In this document: positions 9,144 through 18,169 of the stretch, piece after piece
How positions within the stretch are numbered: position 1 is the stretch's first letter
Layout: each line of letters begins with the position of its first letter
Origin: Actinomycetes bacterium
Lineage (GTDB): Bacteria; Actinomycetota; Actinomycetes; Mycobacteriales; Mycobacteriaceae
NCBI GenBank assembly: GCA_029780675.1
Contig: JAKOYE010000070.1
Location: 1-51,738, forward strand
Reading direction: 5' to 3'
DNA length: 51,738 nucleotides
Translations under genes and position numbers: made by a program
The notes under the pieces: generated by a model
Seen by the model: only the letters and a program-made list of their open reading frames with translations
Database searches by the model: none
What the model was told of the DNA's origin: nothing

Positions 9144-9225
9144 ATCCTCTCCCGATCTGTCGATACGGGTTGGTGATGCGAGATTCGGGATCAGAACAGG
9201 CCCGCGCATCAGGAGGGAACCACCG

Positions 9226-9630
9226 ATGTCCATTGCCATCGCGACCGCATTGCAGACCTCGTTCGACGACGCCGTGGCCCGTACCCGCGAAGCGCTGGCC
9301 GCGAAGGGTTTCGGCGTGCTGACCGAGATCGACATGGCGGCCACACTCAAGGCCAAACTCGGCGAGGACATGGAGAACTATCTGATCCTCGGTGCCTGCA
9401 ATCCGCCGCTGGCCCACCGGGCGGTCAGCGTGGATCGCCAGATCGGGCTGCTGCTGCCCTGCAACGTCGTCGTGCGCGCCGACCCCGCCGACGACACCCG
9501 GGTATTGGTGGAGGCCATGGATCCCCAGCTGCTGGTCCAGGTCACCGGTGAGCCCGCCCTGCAGGACGTCGCCGACGAGGTCGCCGCGAAACTGCGGGCG
9601 GCCATCGAGGCACTCGGCGAATCCGGCTAA
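9226..9630 (+). CDS. DUF302 family protein
   Basis: ATG 9226 follows AGGAGG with ideal spacing. The 134-residue cytosolic protein is a single DUF302 domain: SFDDAVARTREALAAKGFGVLTEIDM, then YLILGACNPPLA and IGLLLPCNVVVRA. Two Cys (GACNPP and LPCNVV) are kept in the second copy of this family at 40989, which makes them candidate metal ligands. DUF302 proteins have no proven biochemical role; a small alpha/beta fold binding a metal or thiol is possible. Its stop codon overlaps the stop of the convergent P1B ATPase gene. The same DUF302-beside-ATPase pairing recurs near 41 kb. Confidence 0.85.
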   Translation: MSIAIATALQTSFDDAVARTREALAAKGFGVLTEIDMAATLKAKLGEDMENYLILGACNPPLAHRAVSVDRQIGLLLPCNVVVRADPADDTRVLVEAMDPQLLVQVTGEPALQDVADEVAAKLRAAIEALGESG

Positions 9631-12095
9631 CGGGCCGGCCGCGGTTCTGCCGCGTCCTGGGCGGCGGCCGGTGGTGCGGGCAACCGGAGTCGTTTGAGCA
9701 TCAGGGCGTTGACGGCGACGATCAGGCTCGACCCCGACATCGACAGTGCGGCGATCTCCGGGCGCAGCACCAGCCCGAAGGCCGGCTGGAACACCCCGGC
9801 GGCGATCGGCAGTGCGATCACGTTGTACCCGACTGCCCACCACAGGTTTTGGCGCATCTTGCGCAGGGTGCCGCGGCCGATCCGCAGCGCGATCGGCACG
9901 TCCAGGGGATCCGAGCGCATCAGCACCACATCAGCGGTTTCGATCGCCACATCGGTGCCCGCCCCGATCGCCACCCCCAGATCGGCCTGGGCCAGCGCGG
10001 GTGCGTCGTTGACGCCGTCACCAACCATGGCCGCCCTGCGGCCCCGGGTCTGCAGGTCGGCGATCCTGGCGGCCTTGTCGCCGGGCAGCACCTCGGCGAT
10101 CACAGTGTCGATCCCGAGTTGGCCCGCGATCCGCGAAGCGGTGGCCTGGTTGTCGCCGCTGAGCATCACCACCTGGACACCCAGCTCGTGCAACTCGCCG
10201 ACCGCCGCCGTCGAGGTCTCCCGGGCGGCGTCGGCCAGGGCGATCACCCCGACACCGCGGCCGTCGACGGCGATGAGGACCGCGGTGCGACCGTTATCGG
10301 CCAACACGTCGCGACGCGCCATCAACTCCACGGGCACGTCGATGTCCTCGTCGACCATGAGGGTTCTGTTGCCGACGGCCACCCGCCGCCCGGCCACCGA
10401 GGCGGTGGCCCCGTGCCCCGGCACGTTGCGGAATCCGGTCAACACCGGCGCGGTGACACCGCGTTCGGTGGCGTAGCGGACGATCGCCGCGGCCAGTGGA
10501 TGCTCGGATTCCTTCTCCACCGCGGCCACCAAGCCCAGCAGTTCGTACTCGTCGATTCCGTCGGCGAGCACGTCGGTGACTTCCGGTTCCCCTTTGGTCA
10601 GGGTGCCGGTCTTGTCCATGACCACGGTGTCGATGCGGGCGGCGGTCTCCAAAGCGGTGGCGTTCTTGAACAGCACCCCGCGTTTGGCGCCCAGTCCGGT
10701 GCCGACCATGATCGCCGTCGGTGTGGCCAACCCGAGGGCGTCGGGGCAGGTGATGACCACCACGGTGATCGCGAACAGCAGCGCGGTCTGCACCCCCGCC
10801 CCGACCGCCCACCACACCAGGAACGTCACCGTCCCGCCGATCAGGGCGACGAGCACCAGCCAGAACGCGGCCCGATCAGCCAGCCGTTGGCCGGGGGCCT
10901 TGGAGTTCTGCGCCTGCTGCACCATCGCCACGATCTGGGCCAGCGCGGTGTCCGAGCCGACCTTGGTGGCGCGAACCCGCAGCGTGCTGGTGGTGTTGAT
11001 CGACGCCCCGATGACCGCGTCGCCGGGCGCCTTGGACACCGGCAGGCTCTCCCCGGTGACCATCGACTCGTCGATCTCGGAGTTGCCCTCCTCCACCGCG
11101 CCGTCCACCGGAACCTTCGCACCCGGCCGTATCAGGAGCAGATCGCCCACGTTCACCTCGGCGGTGGGCACCTGCACCGGTTCACCGCCGCGCAACACCA
11201 CCGCCCGCGGCGGCGCCAACTCCAGCAGTGTGCGGATCGCCTCGTTGGCCCCGCCGCGAGCCCGCATCTCAAACCAATGTCCCAGCAGCACAAAGGTTGT
11301 CAGCACCGCCGCGGCCTCGTAGAACACCTCACCGCCGCCGGTCAGCGTCACCCCGACGCTGTAGAGCCAGCCCGCACCCACGGCCACGGCGACCAGCACC
11401 ATCATGTCCAGGGTGCGGGCCCGCAGCGCACGCCAGGCGCCGTCGAAAAAGATCCAGGCCGAGTAGAACACCACCGGCAGGCTCAGCAGGAGGCCGACCA
11501 CGTCGTCGCGCAGCCCGAACGGCGCCGGCACCTGGAAGCCCAGCATGTCGCGGCCCATCGGGGAGAACAGCATGATCGGGATCGACAGGACCAGGGCCAC
11601 CAGGAACCGGTTACGCATATCGCGGACCATGGCGTCCATCGACATCCCGGCGTGCCCACCATGGCCCATCATCTCGTGCGGCGAGCGCTCGGCGCCCCCG
11701 GCAGGTCGGTGATGCGCATGCTCGCCGCCGCGTACCGCCGGCGAACCGGCGGGCTCGGACATCGGCTCGCAGATATGGTCGGGAACCGATCGGCCGGCGC
11801 AGTGAAAACCGCAGTCACGCACCCACCCGGCCAGCTCGGCCACCGACGTCGTCGCCGAGTCATAGGTCACCGTGGCCGTGTTGTTGGCCGCGTTCGCCTC
11901 CACAGCGGTCACCCCCGGGCGGCGCAGCAGAGTCGATTCGATGACCGACGCCGAGGTGGCCCAGTGCAATCCCTGCACATCGAGGACCGCGGAGGCGATG
12001 GCCGTCACCGCGGCCGCCCGATCCGTTCCGGGGGGCGCTGGTCTGTTCTGTCCACGCGGGCATGGGTTTCCCCGCCGAATCCCTCCCTCACTCAT
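9627..12095 (-). CDS. P1B-type heavy-metal ATPase with CPD motif (CopB-like)
   Basis: An 822-residue metal-pumping ATPase. The N-terminus has an HMA-like fold without CxxC (SASVIESTLLRRPGVTAVEA), then a His/Met-rich stretch (GGEHAHHRP, HEMMGHGGHAGMSM) as in CopB-type pumps. The actuator TGES, phosphorylation DKTGTLTKGEP, HP (SEHPLAAA) and GDGVNDAPAL motifs are intact. The transmembrane metal site reads C450-P451-D452 ([13 protein letters not shown]) where CPC or CPH is usual, so ion specificity is uncertain; the end of the protein keeps YN and MSGSS as in copper pumps. Operator-like site 2 lies 43 bp upstream. Likely copper export under CopR. Confidence 0.9.
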   Translation of the reverse strand: MSEGGIRRGNPCPRGQNRPAPPGTDRAAAVTAIASAVLDVQGLHWATSASVIESTLLRRPGVTAVEANAANNTATVTYDSATTSVAELAGWVRDCGFHCAGRSVPDHICEPMSEPAGSPAVRGGEHAHHRPAGGAERSPHEMMGHGGHAGMSMDAMVRDMRNRFLVALVLSIPIMLFSPMGRDMLGFQVPAPFGLRDDVVGLLLSLPVVFYSAWIFFDGAWRALRARTLDMMVLVAVAVGAGWLYSVGVTLTGGGEVFYEAAAVLTTFVLLGHWFEMRARGGANEAIRTLLELAPPRAVVLRGGEPVQVPTAEVNVGDLLLIRPGAKVPVDGAVEEGNSEIDESMVTGESLPVSKAPGDAVIGASINTTSTLRVRATKVGSDTALAQIVAMVQQAQNSKAPGQRLADRAAFWLVLVALIGGTVTFLVWWAVGAGVQTALLFAITVVVITCPDALGLATPTAIMVGTGLGAKRGVLFKNATALETAARIDTVVMDKTGTLTKGEPEVTDVLADGIDEYELLGLVAAVEKESEHPLAAAIVRYATERGVTAPVLTGFRNVPGHGATASVAGRRVAVGNRTLMVDEDIDVPVELMARRDVLADNGRTAVLIAVDGRGVGVIALADAARETSTAAVGELHELGVQVVMLSGDNQATASRIAGQLGIDTVIAEVLPGDKAARIADLQTRGRRAAMVGDGVNDAPALAQADLGVAIGAGTDVAIETADVVLMRSDPLDVPIALRIGRGTLRKMRQNLWWAVGYNVIALPIAAGVFQPAFGLVLRPEIAALSMSGSSLIVAVNALMLKRLRLPAPPAAAQDAAEPRPAR

Positions 12096-12137
12096 GGTTG
12101 CCAGCCTTCAGTGGGCCGGTATGGCGGCGGTATGGGT

Positions 12138-12159
12138 TCTGTGAAGATTCGACAAAGTC
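12138..12159 (-). promoter_or_regulatory. Putative CopR operator, site 2 (CPD-ATPase promoter)
   Basis: Plus-strand core TGTGAAGATTCGACAAAG shares the first 12 bases exactly with site 1. On the minus strand the half-sites are GACTTTGTCGA and ATCTTCACAGA, 11 bp apart. The element lies 43 bp before the ATPase start and points to co-regulation with mmcO. Confidence 0.6.
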
Positions 12160-12276
12160 TCGCCGGTCCGACAGCTCCGGTGGGTCGTCACCGCGCCGCG
12201 GCATGACTCGCATTGCGTCAGCCCGAGTGGGGTACGCGATCCGGGGGCCGATGAAGTCTGGCGGCAAGAACCCGCG

Positions 12277-12696
12277 TCATGGGGTGCGAGCAGGGTGGCG
12301 GTGCGCCGGCGCGCTGGCGGCGGGGTGCGCTGGGGCGCCGCGGGACTGGGCCGGAAGCGCCACCGCCACGTTGGACGGCTGCGCGCCCGCGGAGTGTCCG
12401 TGTCCTGCGGCCGCGCGGCAGCCCGGGGAATGCTTGGCCACCAATCCGGGCGAACAGCCCGAACCTCCCGGGCGACCCACCGCTGGGCCCTGCGGTGCGG
12501 GAGAGCCGATCCCGGACGCATGATGGCCTGGTCCCCCACTCCCGAGGGACGACGGCGCCCCACCGGAAGGTCCGGCGCCGGGGTCGGTGTGGCTGGCGGT
12601 CGCCGCGGGAGTACCGGCCATGAGCAGCGCCAGCGCCACCACGGGCACTGCGGCGACGCGGCCCGGCAAGGTTTCTGAAATGAGTGATCGCATCAT
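12277..12696 (-). CDS. Small secreted Gly/Pro/Ala/His-rich protein
   Basis: Start at ATG 12696 behind CAGGAGA. The 139-residue product begins with a clear signal peptide (RVAAVPVVALALLMAGTPAATASH). The mature part is low-complexity, rich in Gly, Pro, Ser and Ala, with several His (GHHASG, AGHGHSAG) and a Cys pair (GCSPGLVAKHSPGC). I recognise no family. Its promoter faces that of blaI across a region holding ACGTA-type dyads, so it may be under BlaI control. The composition could also arise from a chance frame in GC-rich DNA, but the signal peptide and ribosome binding site argue for a real gene. Confidence 0.55.
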   Translation of the reverse strand: MMRSLISETLPGRVAAVPVVALALLMAGTPAATASHTDPGAGPSGGAPSSLGSGGPGHHASGIGSPAPQGPAVGRPGGSGCSPGLVAKHSPGCRAAAGHGHSAGAQPSNVAVALPAQSRGAPAHPAASAPAHRHPARTP

Positions 12697-12810
12697 GAGG
12701 TCTCCTGTTTCTGCTGAATCAACGGGATCGGGCCGGGGCATCGCCCGGTGTTCGGTTGCCGAGCCGGACATCGCACTCGCCCGGAATCCGCGCCACGTAG
12801 CCAAAAGCTG

Positions 12811-12834
12811 ATCTACGTAGCTACTACGTACGTG
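12811..12834. promoter_or_regulatory. ACGTA dyads, putative BlaI-type operator
   Basis: CTACGTAG (12813-12820), a perfect 8-bp palindrome, is followed at once by CTACTACGTACG, and CACGTAG lies 20 bp to the left. They sit between the divergent secreted-protein and blaI genes. BlaI/MecI-family repressors bind AT-core dyads at their own promoter, so this is a reasonable operator. The 12-base string ATCTACGTAGCT recurs exactly at 45014. Confidence 0.5.
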
Positions 12835-13039
12835 GGAGAAACGTAAGTCACACTGGCCACAGAAGAAACGTCGGTCACGTCAAGAGATGGCCTCGGTCCG
12901 GTAACGACGCCAGGGGCGCGGCTTGTCCTGCCGCCTTCCTGGCCGTGGCGGTGTTTACGGTGATCACCACGGCCGAGTCGACCGCCGCCGGAACGCCTCG
13001 GCTCGGCGGCACCCGGTCGCAGCGAGTACGGGAGATGGG

Positions 13040-13417
13040 ATGCAGCACAGGGGCTTCGGCGATCTCGAGGCGCTGATCATGGACCGGATTTGGGACCGCG
13101 CCGAGCCGGTCACGGTGCGGGAGATCTTCGACGACATGGTCGGCGATCGGGCGATCGCCTACACGACCGTGATGTCCACGATGGACAATCTGCATCGCAA
13201 GCACTGGCTTGAGCGGGAACGCGCCGGCAAGGCATACCGCTACTGGCCGAGCATGACCCGCGAAGAGCGGTCGGCCGGCTTGATGAGGGCGGCCTTCGCC
13301 GGCGGTGGCGACGCGGATCTCGTCCTCACGCACTTCCTGCAGCAGATCAGCGCCGACGAGTCGGCGCTGCTGACCCAGGCGTTGCAGAGACTGGCGACCA
13401 CCGAGCGCGACCGGTGA
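13040..13417 (+). CDS. blaI: BlaI/MecI/CopY-family transcriptional repressor
   Basis: ATG 13040 after GGGAGA gives 125 residues, the usual family size. The winged helix is visible: FGDLEALIMDRIWDRAEPVTVREIF, then IAYTTVMSTMDNLHRKHWLE (recognition helix) and AGKAYRYWPSMTREE (wing), followed by the dimerising C-terminal helices. Family members repress beta-lactamase or, as CopY, copper genes; the protein lacks the CxCxxxxCxC motif of CopY, so a BlaI-type role tied to the membrane peptidase downstream is more likely. Overlap with the next gene (GTGA) indicates coupling, matching blaI-blaR pairs. Confidence 0.85.
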   Translation: MQHRGFGDLEALIMDRIWDRAEPVTVREIFDDMVGDRAIAYTTVMSTMDNLHRKHWLERERAGKAYRYWPSMTREERSAGLMRAAFAGGGDADLVLTHFLQQISADESALLTQALQRLATTERDR

Positions 13418-14331
13418 CCGCGGCGGCCGGTCTGGTGATCTACGCCGCGGCGCTGACGTGGTTGTGCCCGCCACTGCTGCGGCGCCTCACCGATCATGGC
13501 TCCGTCCCCCGCCTCTCGGTGCTCGCCTGGCTGGCCACCCTGGCCATGGCACTGACCGCCTGGGTGCTGGCGGTGGCGGCGGCGGCGATGGCTGTGGTGG
13601 GCGCCTTCCTGGATGCGACAGTGCTGACCCTGTGCCTCGACCTGCTCGGATTGGTCTACGAGACCTCGTTCCCGGCACCCGGAATCCCCGCGGTGCTCAC
13701 CGCCCTGGCGGTCGGTATCACCGGTGTGACGACGGTACGGGTCGTTAACGCCTACCGCCGGCTGCACCACATCAGCGGCGAACATGCCCGCTCGGCACGC
13801 ATCGTCGGAACACCCACCGACCGCTCCGATGTCGTGATCGTGCAGTCCGACCGCCCGGCGGCCTACTGCGTCGCCGGCCGTCCCCACGCCATCGTCGTCA
13901 CCACCGCGGCCGTACACGCCCTCACCGCTCGACAATTCGCGGCCGTCCTGGCACACGAGTCCGCCCATCTACAGGAATGCCACCACCAGATCCTGATGGG
14001 TCTGCGCGCCTTGGCGCTCACCGTCCCCCGGCTGCCGTTGTTCACCTCCGCTGCCGCGGCGGCTCAGCAACTCCTGGAGATGTGCGCCGACGACACCGCC
14101 GCGCGGCATCACGGCGTACGACCGCTGGTCGAGGGACTCGCCGCCCTCGCCGGCTGCCCCGCACAACCCACGGCGCTCGGTGCCGCCGACACCGCCGTCA
14201 CCACCCGGGTCAACCGGCTGATCAGCGGCAACGGCCACCACCACCGGCGCCGACATCAGATCCTGCTGTCGGTCAGCATCGGCGCCGCGGTGTTGGCTCC
14301 GGCGATCATCGCCATGCTCTGCCAGCACTGA
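13414..14331 (+). CDS. BlaR1/M56-like membrane metallopeptidase
   Basis: GTG 13414 overlaps the blaI stop. The 305-residue protein has several membrane helices (about residues 4-20, 35-62, 68-85 and 88-110, plus one at the C-terminus) and a zinc protease motif HESAH in FAAVLAHESAHLQECH. It lacks the large penicillin-sensor domain of true BlaR1, as do most mycobacterial M56 proteins such as the BlaR1 partner of BlaI. By family precedent it would inactivate BlaI by cleavage after an envelope signal. The HHHRRRH segment near the C-terminal helix is a local oddity. Confidence 0.8.
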   Translation: MTAAAGLVIYAAALTWLCPPLLRRLTDHGSVPRLSVLAWLATLAMALTAWVLAVAAAAMAVVGAFLDATVLTLCLDLLGLVYETSFPAPGIPAVLTALAVGITGVTTVRVVNAYRRLHHISGEHARSARIVGTPTDRSDVVIVQSDRPAAYCVAGRPHAIVVTTAAVHALTARQFAAVLAHESAHLQECHHQILMGLRALALTVPRLPLFTSAAAAAQQLLEMCADDTAARHHGVRPLVEGLAALAGCPAQPTALGAADTAVTTRVNRLISGNGHHHRRRHQILLSVSIGAAVLAPAIIAMLCQH

Positions 14332-14490
14332 GCGCACCACCCGCGGGGCGAACCCGTCGAAGCCCCAGCCCGGCGTCGGCGGCCGCGGTGGCTCCGACGG
14401 CCGCATCGGTCCGCTACCGGGTAACGACTGCGAGTCGATCCGGTCGCGTAATCCTCGCCCGGCCGAACCGCTGTTACATTCGAAAGCATC

Positions 14491-14895
14491 ATGAGGGCCG
14501 TGGGAGTACCGCGCCGCACCAGGCTGTGGCTGGCGATCGGGCTGACGTTCATCGTCGCCCTGTTCGCCGCGCAGCCGGTGTGCCTGCCCCCGCCCGCAGC
14601 CGCTGCCGCCGATCACCACGTGTCAGCCGACGGCCACCACGACCACCTCTCCTCCGTAGGCCACGACCACATCGGCCCGGCGATGACGCACTGCGAGAAC
14701 GACGTCTTCGGTGACCTGCTGGCTCCCCGGGTCCGCGACTCGCTGATCGCCCTCGGGGTGGTGTTCGCCCTGGGTCTGTTGTGGCGACTGTCGCCGCGGC
14801 ACACCGCCGCCGTGGGCCGCGATCCACCGAGAGCCGCGGTCGCTGTTGTCACGGGCCGCGAGGTACTGGCCCGCCTCTGTATTTCGCGCCGCTGA
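14491..14895 (+). CDS. lpqS: LpqS-like copper-linked exported protein
   Basis: A 134-residue protein with an N-terminal hydrophobic segment (LWLAIGLTFIVALFAAQPVCLPP), a His-rich loop (DHHVSADGHHDHLSSVGHDH), a Cys in MTHCEND, a second hydrophobic stretch (LIALGVVFALGLLW) and a C-terminus ending LARLCISRR, which resembles the end of M. tuberculosis LpqS. In M. tuberculosis lpqS belongs to the copper-responsive RicR regulon and stands next to cysK2, exactly as here. The His/Cys content suits copper binding at the cell surface; the molecular role is unproven. A weak TACC-G-GGTA element lies at 14415-14423. Confidence 0.7.
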   Translation: MRAVGVPRRTRLWLAIGLTFIVALFAAQPVCLPPPAAAAADHHVSADGHHDHLSSVGHDHIGPAMTHCENDVFGDLLAPRVRDSLIALGVVFALGLLWRLSPRHTAAVGRDPPRAAVAVVTGREVLARLCISRR

Positions 14896-15005
14896 TCGGA
14901 CACACGCAGACCGAATGACCCCAGGGGTTGCTCGGTCGGTGCCTGCTGTCCCCTTTGTCAGCGGCCGCGCTTCGGTACGCGGCCTCCCCAGGAAGCGACC
15001 ACCCG

Positions 15006-16127
15006 ATGACCTCCGTTCTGTCCTCGCACCTGCACAATCGACCCGCCCCCCACCGCCGGCGCCGCCTACCGCGCCCCGACCCCGCGGCCACCCTCGCCGC
15101 CACGGTCGGCCACACCCCGGTCCTGCGGATCGGTGAGCCCTTCACCGACGGCAGCCGAGGCTTCTGGGCCAAACTCGAGGGTTTCAACGCCGGCGGCATC
15201 AAGGACCGCCCGGCCATGCACATGGTGGCGCAGGCCCGCGCCCGCGGGGACCTTCGCCCCGGGGCACGGATCATCGAATCCAGCAGCGGCACCCTGGGTT
15301 TGGGGCTGGCACTGGCCGGGATGGCCTACGGCCACCCCGTCACCATCGTCACCGACACCGGGCTGGAACCGATCGTGGCCTCGATGCTGCGCGCCTACGG
15401 CGTGCAGGTCGACCAGGTGGGCGAACCCCACCCCGAGGGGGGCTGGCAGCAGGCCCGCTGCGAGCGGGTCGCCCAGTTGCTGGCCGAGGATCCCCACGCC
15501 TGGCACCCCGACCAGTACAACAACCCCGACAACGTCGCCGCCTACCGCGATCTTGCGCTGGAGCTGCAGGCCCAACTCGAGCGGGTGGACGTGCTGGTGT
15601 GCTCGGTGGGCACCGGTGGGCACTCCGCCGGCATCGCCGGTGTGCTGCGCGAATCGAACCCCGGCATGGAGCTGATCGGGGTGGATGCGATCCGCTCCAC
15701 GATCTTCGGCCAGCCCGCCGGGCCACGGCTGATGCGCGGGCTGGGATCGAGCATCTTTCCCGGCAATGTGGACTACCGGGCCTTCAACGAAGTCCACTGG
15801 GTCGCCCCAGCCGAGGCGGTGTGGGCGGCCCGGGCGCTGGCCGAGACCCACTACGCGACCGGCGGGTGGAGTGTGGGGGCGGTCGCCCTCGTCGCCGGGT
15901 GGGCGGCCCGCACCTACCCGGCCGGCACCACGATCGCTGCGATCTTCCCCGACGGCCCGCAGCGCTACTTCGACACGGTGTTCAACGACGACTACTGCCG
16001 CGAACACGGCCTGCTCGACACCACCCCGGCCAGAGAGCCGCACACGATCGCCGACCCGAGGCAGGCCGTGGTCGACACCTGGACCCGATGCACCAGCGTC
16101 CTCAACCCGAACCGGGCGCAACGCTGA
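15006..16127 (+). CDS. cysK2: CysK2-like PLP-dependent cysteine synthase family protein
   Basis: ATG 15006 follows AGGAAG; the frame is open further upstream but without a better start. The 373-residue fold-type II PLP enzyme keeps the lysine that binds PLP (K66 in [11 protein letters not shown]), the [12 protein letters not shown] substrate loop and the [11 protein letters not shown] phosphate-binding loop. In M. tuberculosis CysK2 makes S-sulfocysteine and lies beside lpqS and the MFS gene Rv0849 in the RicR copper regulon; the order is the same here. A thiol-related product could counter copper or oxidative stress. The stop overlaps the next start by one base. Confidence 0.88.
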   Translation: MTSVLSSHLHNRPAPHRRRRLPRPDPAATLAATVGHTPVLRIGEPFTDGSRGFWAKLEGFNAGGIKDRPAMHMVAQARARGDLRPGARIIESSSGTLGLGLALAGMAYGHPVTIVTDTGLEPIVASMLRAYGVQVDQVGEPHPEGGWQQARCERVAQLLAEDPHAWHPDQYNNPDNVAAYRDLALELQAQLERVDVLVCSVGTGGHSAGIAGVLRESNPGMELIGVDAIRSTIFGQPAGPRLMRGLGSSIFPGNVDYRAFNEVHWVAPAEAVWAARALAETHYATGGWSVGAVALVAGWAARTYPAGTTIAAIFPDGPQRYFDTVFNDDYCREHGLLDTTPAREPHTIADPRQAVVDTWTRCTSVLNPNRAQR

Positions 16128-17374
16128 TGGAACTGGTGCGACAGTTCCGCAGCTTCGGCTGGCCGAGCCGGCTGCTGATGGTCAATCAGTTCGGCATCAA
16201 CCTCGGCTTCTACATGCTGATGCCGTATCTGGCCGGCTACCTCGCCGGGCCGCTCGGTCTGGCGGCGTGGGCGGTCGGGCTGGTGCTCGGGGTCCGCAAC
16301 TTCTCCCAGCAGGGCATGTTCATCGTCGGCGGCACCCTGGCAGACCGGCTCGGCTACAAGCCGCTCATCGTCGCCGGCTGCCTGCTGCGCACCGTGGGTT
16401 TCGGACTGCTGGTGGTCGCCCAGTCACTGCCGGCGGTGCTGATCGCCTCGGCGGCAACGGGTTTCGCCGGGGCGCTGTTCAACCCGGCGGTGCGGGCCTA
16501 CCTGGCCGCCGACGCCGGACAGCGTCGGGTGGAGGCGTTCGCGGTGTTCAACGTCTTCTACCAGGCGGGCATCCTGGCCGGTCCGCTGGTCGGGCTGGCG
16601 TTCATGGCGGTCGACTTCCGGCTCACCGCAGCCGGGGCGGCGGCGGTGTTCGCGCTGCTGACCATCGCCCAGCTGTTCGCCCTCCCGCGCCGCGACGCCG
16701 AACCCGGCGAGGCGGCCGGCACGGTGTTGCAGGACTGGCGCACCGTGGCGGCCAACCGGTCGTTTCTGCTATTCGCCGCCGCGATGATCGGCTCCTACGT
16801 GCTCAGCTTCCAGGTCTACCTGGCGATGCCGCTGCAGGCGGCGGCCCTGGCACCCCAGCACGCCTCGGCGGTGGTGGCCGTCATGTTCGCGGTGTCCGGG
16901 GTGGTCGCGGTGACCGCACAGTTGCGCATCACCCGCTGGTTCTCCCACCGGTGGGGCACCGGCCAATCCCTGGTCATCGGGATGGCGATGGTGGCGCTGT
17001 CGTTCGTCCCGCTGATCGCGCTGCCCGACACCCGATTCGGCGTCCCGGCCGCGATCGCCGCCCTGCTGATCAGCACCGCACTGCTGGCCATCGGATCGGC
17101 GGCGGTATTCCCCTTCGAGATGGACACCGTGGTCGCCCTGTCCGGCGGGCGCCTGGTCGGCACCCACTACGGCTTCTACAGCACCATCGTCGGGGTCGGC
17201 ATCCTGGCCGGCAACGTCGCCGTCGGCGCACTGGTCCACACCACCCCGGGCCGCGGCACCGGAGTCGAGGTGTGGGTGGCGCTGGCCGGGATCGGATTGT
17301 GCTGCGCCGCCGCCCTGCACGCCCTGGCCCGCACCGGGCACCTGCAACCGCAACCGGTCGCGACCGCACCCTGA
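16127..17374 (+). CDS. MFS transporter (Rv0849-like)
   Basis: ATG 16127 shares one base with the cysK2 stop. The 415-residue protein has about 12 membrane helices and the MFS loop signature GGTLADRLGYKPLIV between TM2 and TM3. Its place directly after lpqS-cysK2 matches the arrangement of Rv0849 in M. tuberculosis, part of the copper-induced RicR regulon. Substrate unknown: export of a sulfur compound, siderophore or metal chelate would fit the neighbours. Unlike the MFS gene near 2 kb, this one is intact. Confidence 0.85.
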   Translation: MELVRQFRSFGWPSRLLMVNQFGINLGFYMLMPYLAGYLAGPLGLAAWAVGLVLGVRNFSQQGMFIVGGTLADRLGYKPLIVAGCLLRTVGFGLLVVAQSLPAVLIASAATGFAGALFNPAVRAYLAADAGQRRVEAFAVFNVFYQAGILAGPLVGLAFMAVDFRLTAAGAAAVFALLTIAQLFALPRRDAEPGEAAGTVLQDWRTVAANRSFLLFAAAMIGSYVLSFQVYLAMPLQAAALAPQHASAVVAVMFAVSGVVAVTAQLRITRWFSHRWGTGQSLVIGMAMVALSFVPLIALPDTRFGVPAAIAALLISTALLAIGSAAVFPFEMDTVVALSGGRLVGTHYGFYSTIVGVGILAGNVAVGALVHTTPGRGTGVEVWVALAGIGLCCAAALHALARTGHLQPQPVATAP

Positions 17375-17464
17375 TCGCTGATCCGGCGTCGCGGCAATGG
17401 CATTCACCCACTCGGACGCCACAGCTGCCCTGTTCGTTCCACAACCACGACAACGGAGGTACTC

Positions 17465-18169
17465 ATGTTCACATCCCTACGGCGCGCCGCCGCAACACTC
17501 GCCGTCGGCACGGCGGTGGCCGTGCTGGCCAGCCCGTCCGCGGCCGCCCACGTCGACGCCCGACTCGACGGCGCCGGCCCCGGCGGATTCGGGGTCGTCA
17601 CCCTCGGCGTTCCCACCGAAGCCGGGAAACCCGCCACCACCAAAGTCCAGGTGCGGATCCCCGACGAGACACCGCTGCGGACCGTGCGCCCCCAACCGGT
17701 CGCCGGCTGGCAGATCGCGATCACCAAACGCACCATCGACCCGCCGCTGCGCAAGGACGACGGCAGCCCGGTCACCGAAGTGGTCGACACGGTGACCTGG
17801 ACCTCCACCGGCGAGGGCATCCCGTCGGGCCAGTTCGCGCAGTTCGCGATCTACCTCGGCCCACTCCCCGACGCCGCCACCCTGACCCTGCCGACCACCC
17901 AAACCTTCTCCGACGGCAGCAGCGAAGCCTGGACCGAGGCGGCCACCGGGTCGGACAAGCCGAAGTTCCCGGTGCCGGCCGCGACCATCACCAAACCCGC
18001 CGGCGCCATGCTGCCCATCGTGGCGTGGTCGGCGCTGGGCATGTCGGTGATCGCCTTAGCGCTGGCGGTGTTCGGCATCGACCGCGCCTCACGCCGGTCC
18101 ACCGCCGCCGCGGCGGACACCGGGGCACTCACCGCCTCCTCTGCGGGCGGGCAGGTGGACACCCAGTGA
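17465..18169 (+). CDS. ycnI: YcnI-like copper-binding protein (DUF1775)
   Basis: ATG 17465 lies after GGAGGT. The 234-residue protein has a signal peptide ending AAAHVDARL; after cleavage an N-terminal His (the Cu(II)-binding histidine brace position of YcnI proteins) would be exposed. The DUF1775 beta domain includes VTLGVPTEAGKPATTKVQV and DTVTWTSTGEGIPSGQFAQF, and a C-terminal membrane anchor (LPIVAWSALGMSVIALALAVFG) follows. YcnI proteins act outside the membrane in copper acquisition or buffering. Overlaps the next gene by 4 bp (GTGA). Confidence 0.88.
   Translation: MFTSLRRAAATLAVGTAVAVLASPSAAAHVDARLDGAGPGGFGVVTLGVPTEAGKPATTKVQVRIPDETPLRTVRPQPVAGWQIAITKRTIDPPLRKDDGSPVTEVVDTVTWTSTGEGIPSGQFAQFAIYLGPLPDAATLTLPTTQTFSDGSSEAWTEAATGSDKPKFPVPAATITKPAGAMLPIVAWSALGMSVIALALAVFGIDRASRRSTAAAADTGALTASSAGGQVDTQ

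Noticed and set aside
9046..9843. N-terminal extension of the DUF305 protein to 9843
   Set aside because: It would run antisense through DUF302 and over the putative operator; a signal peptide begins at 9045.
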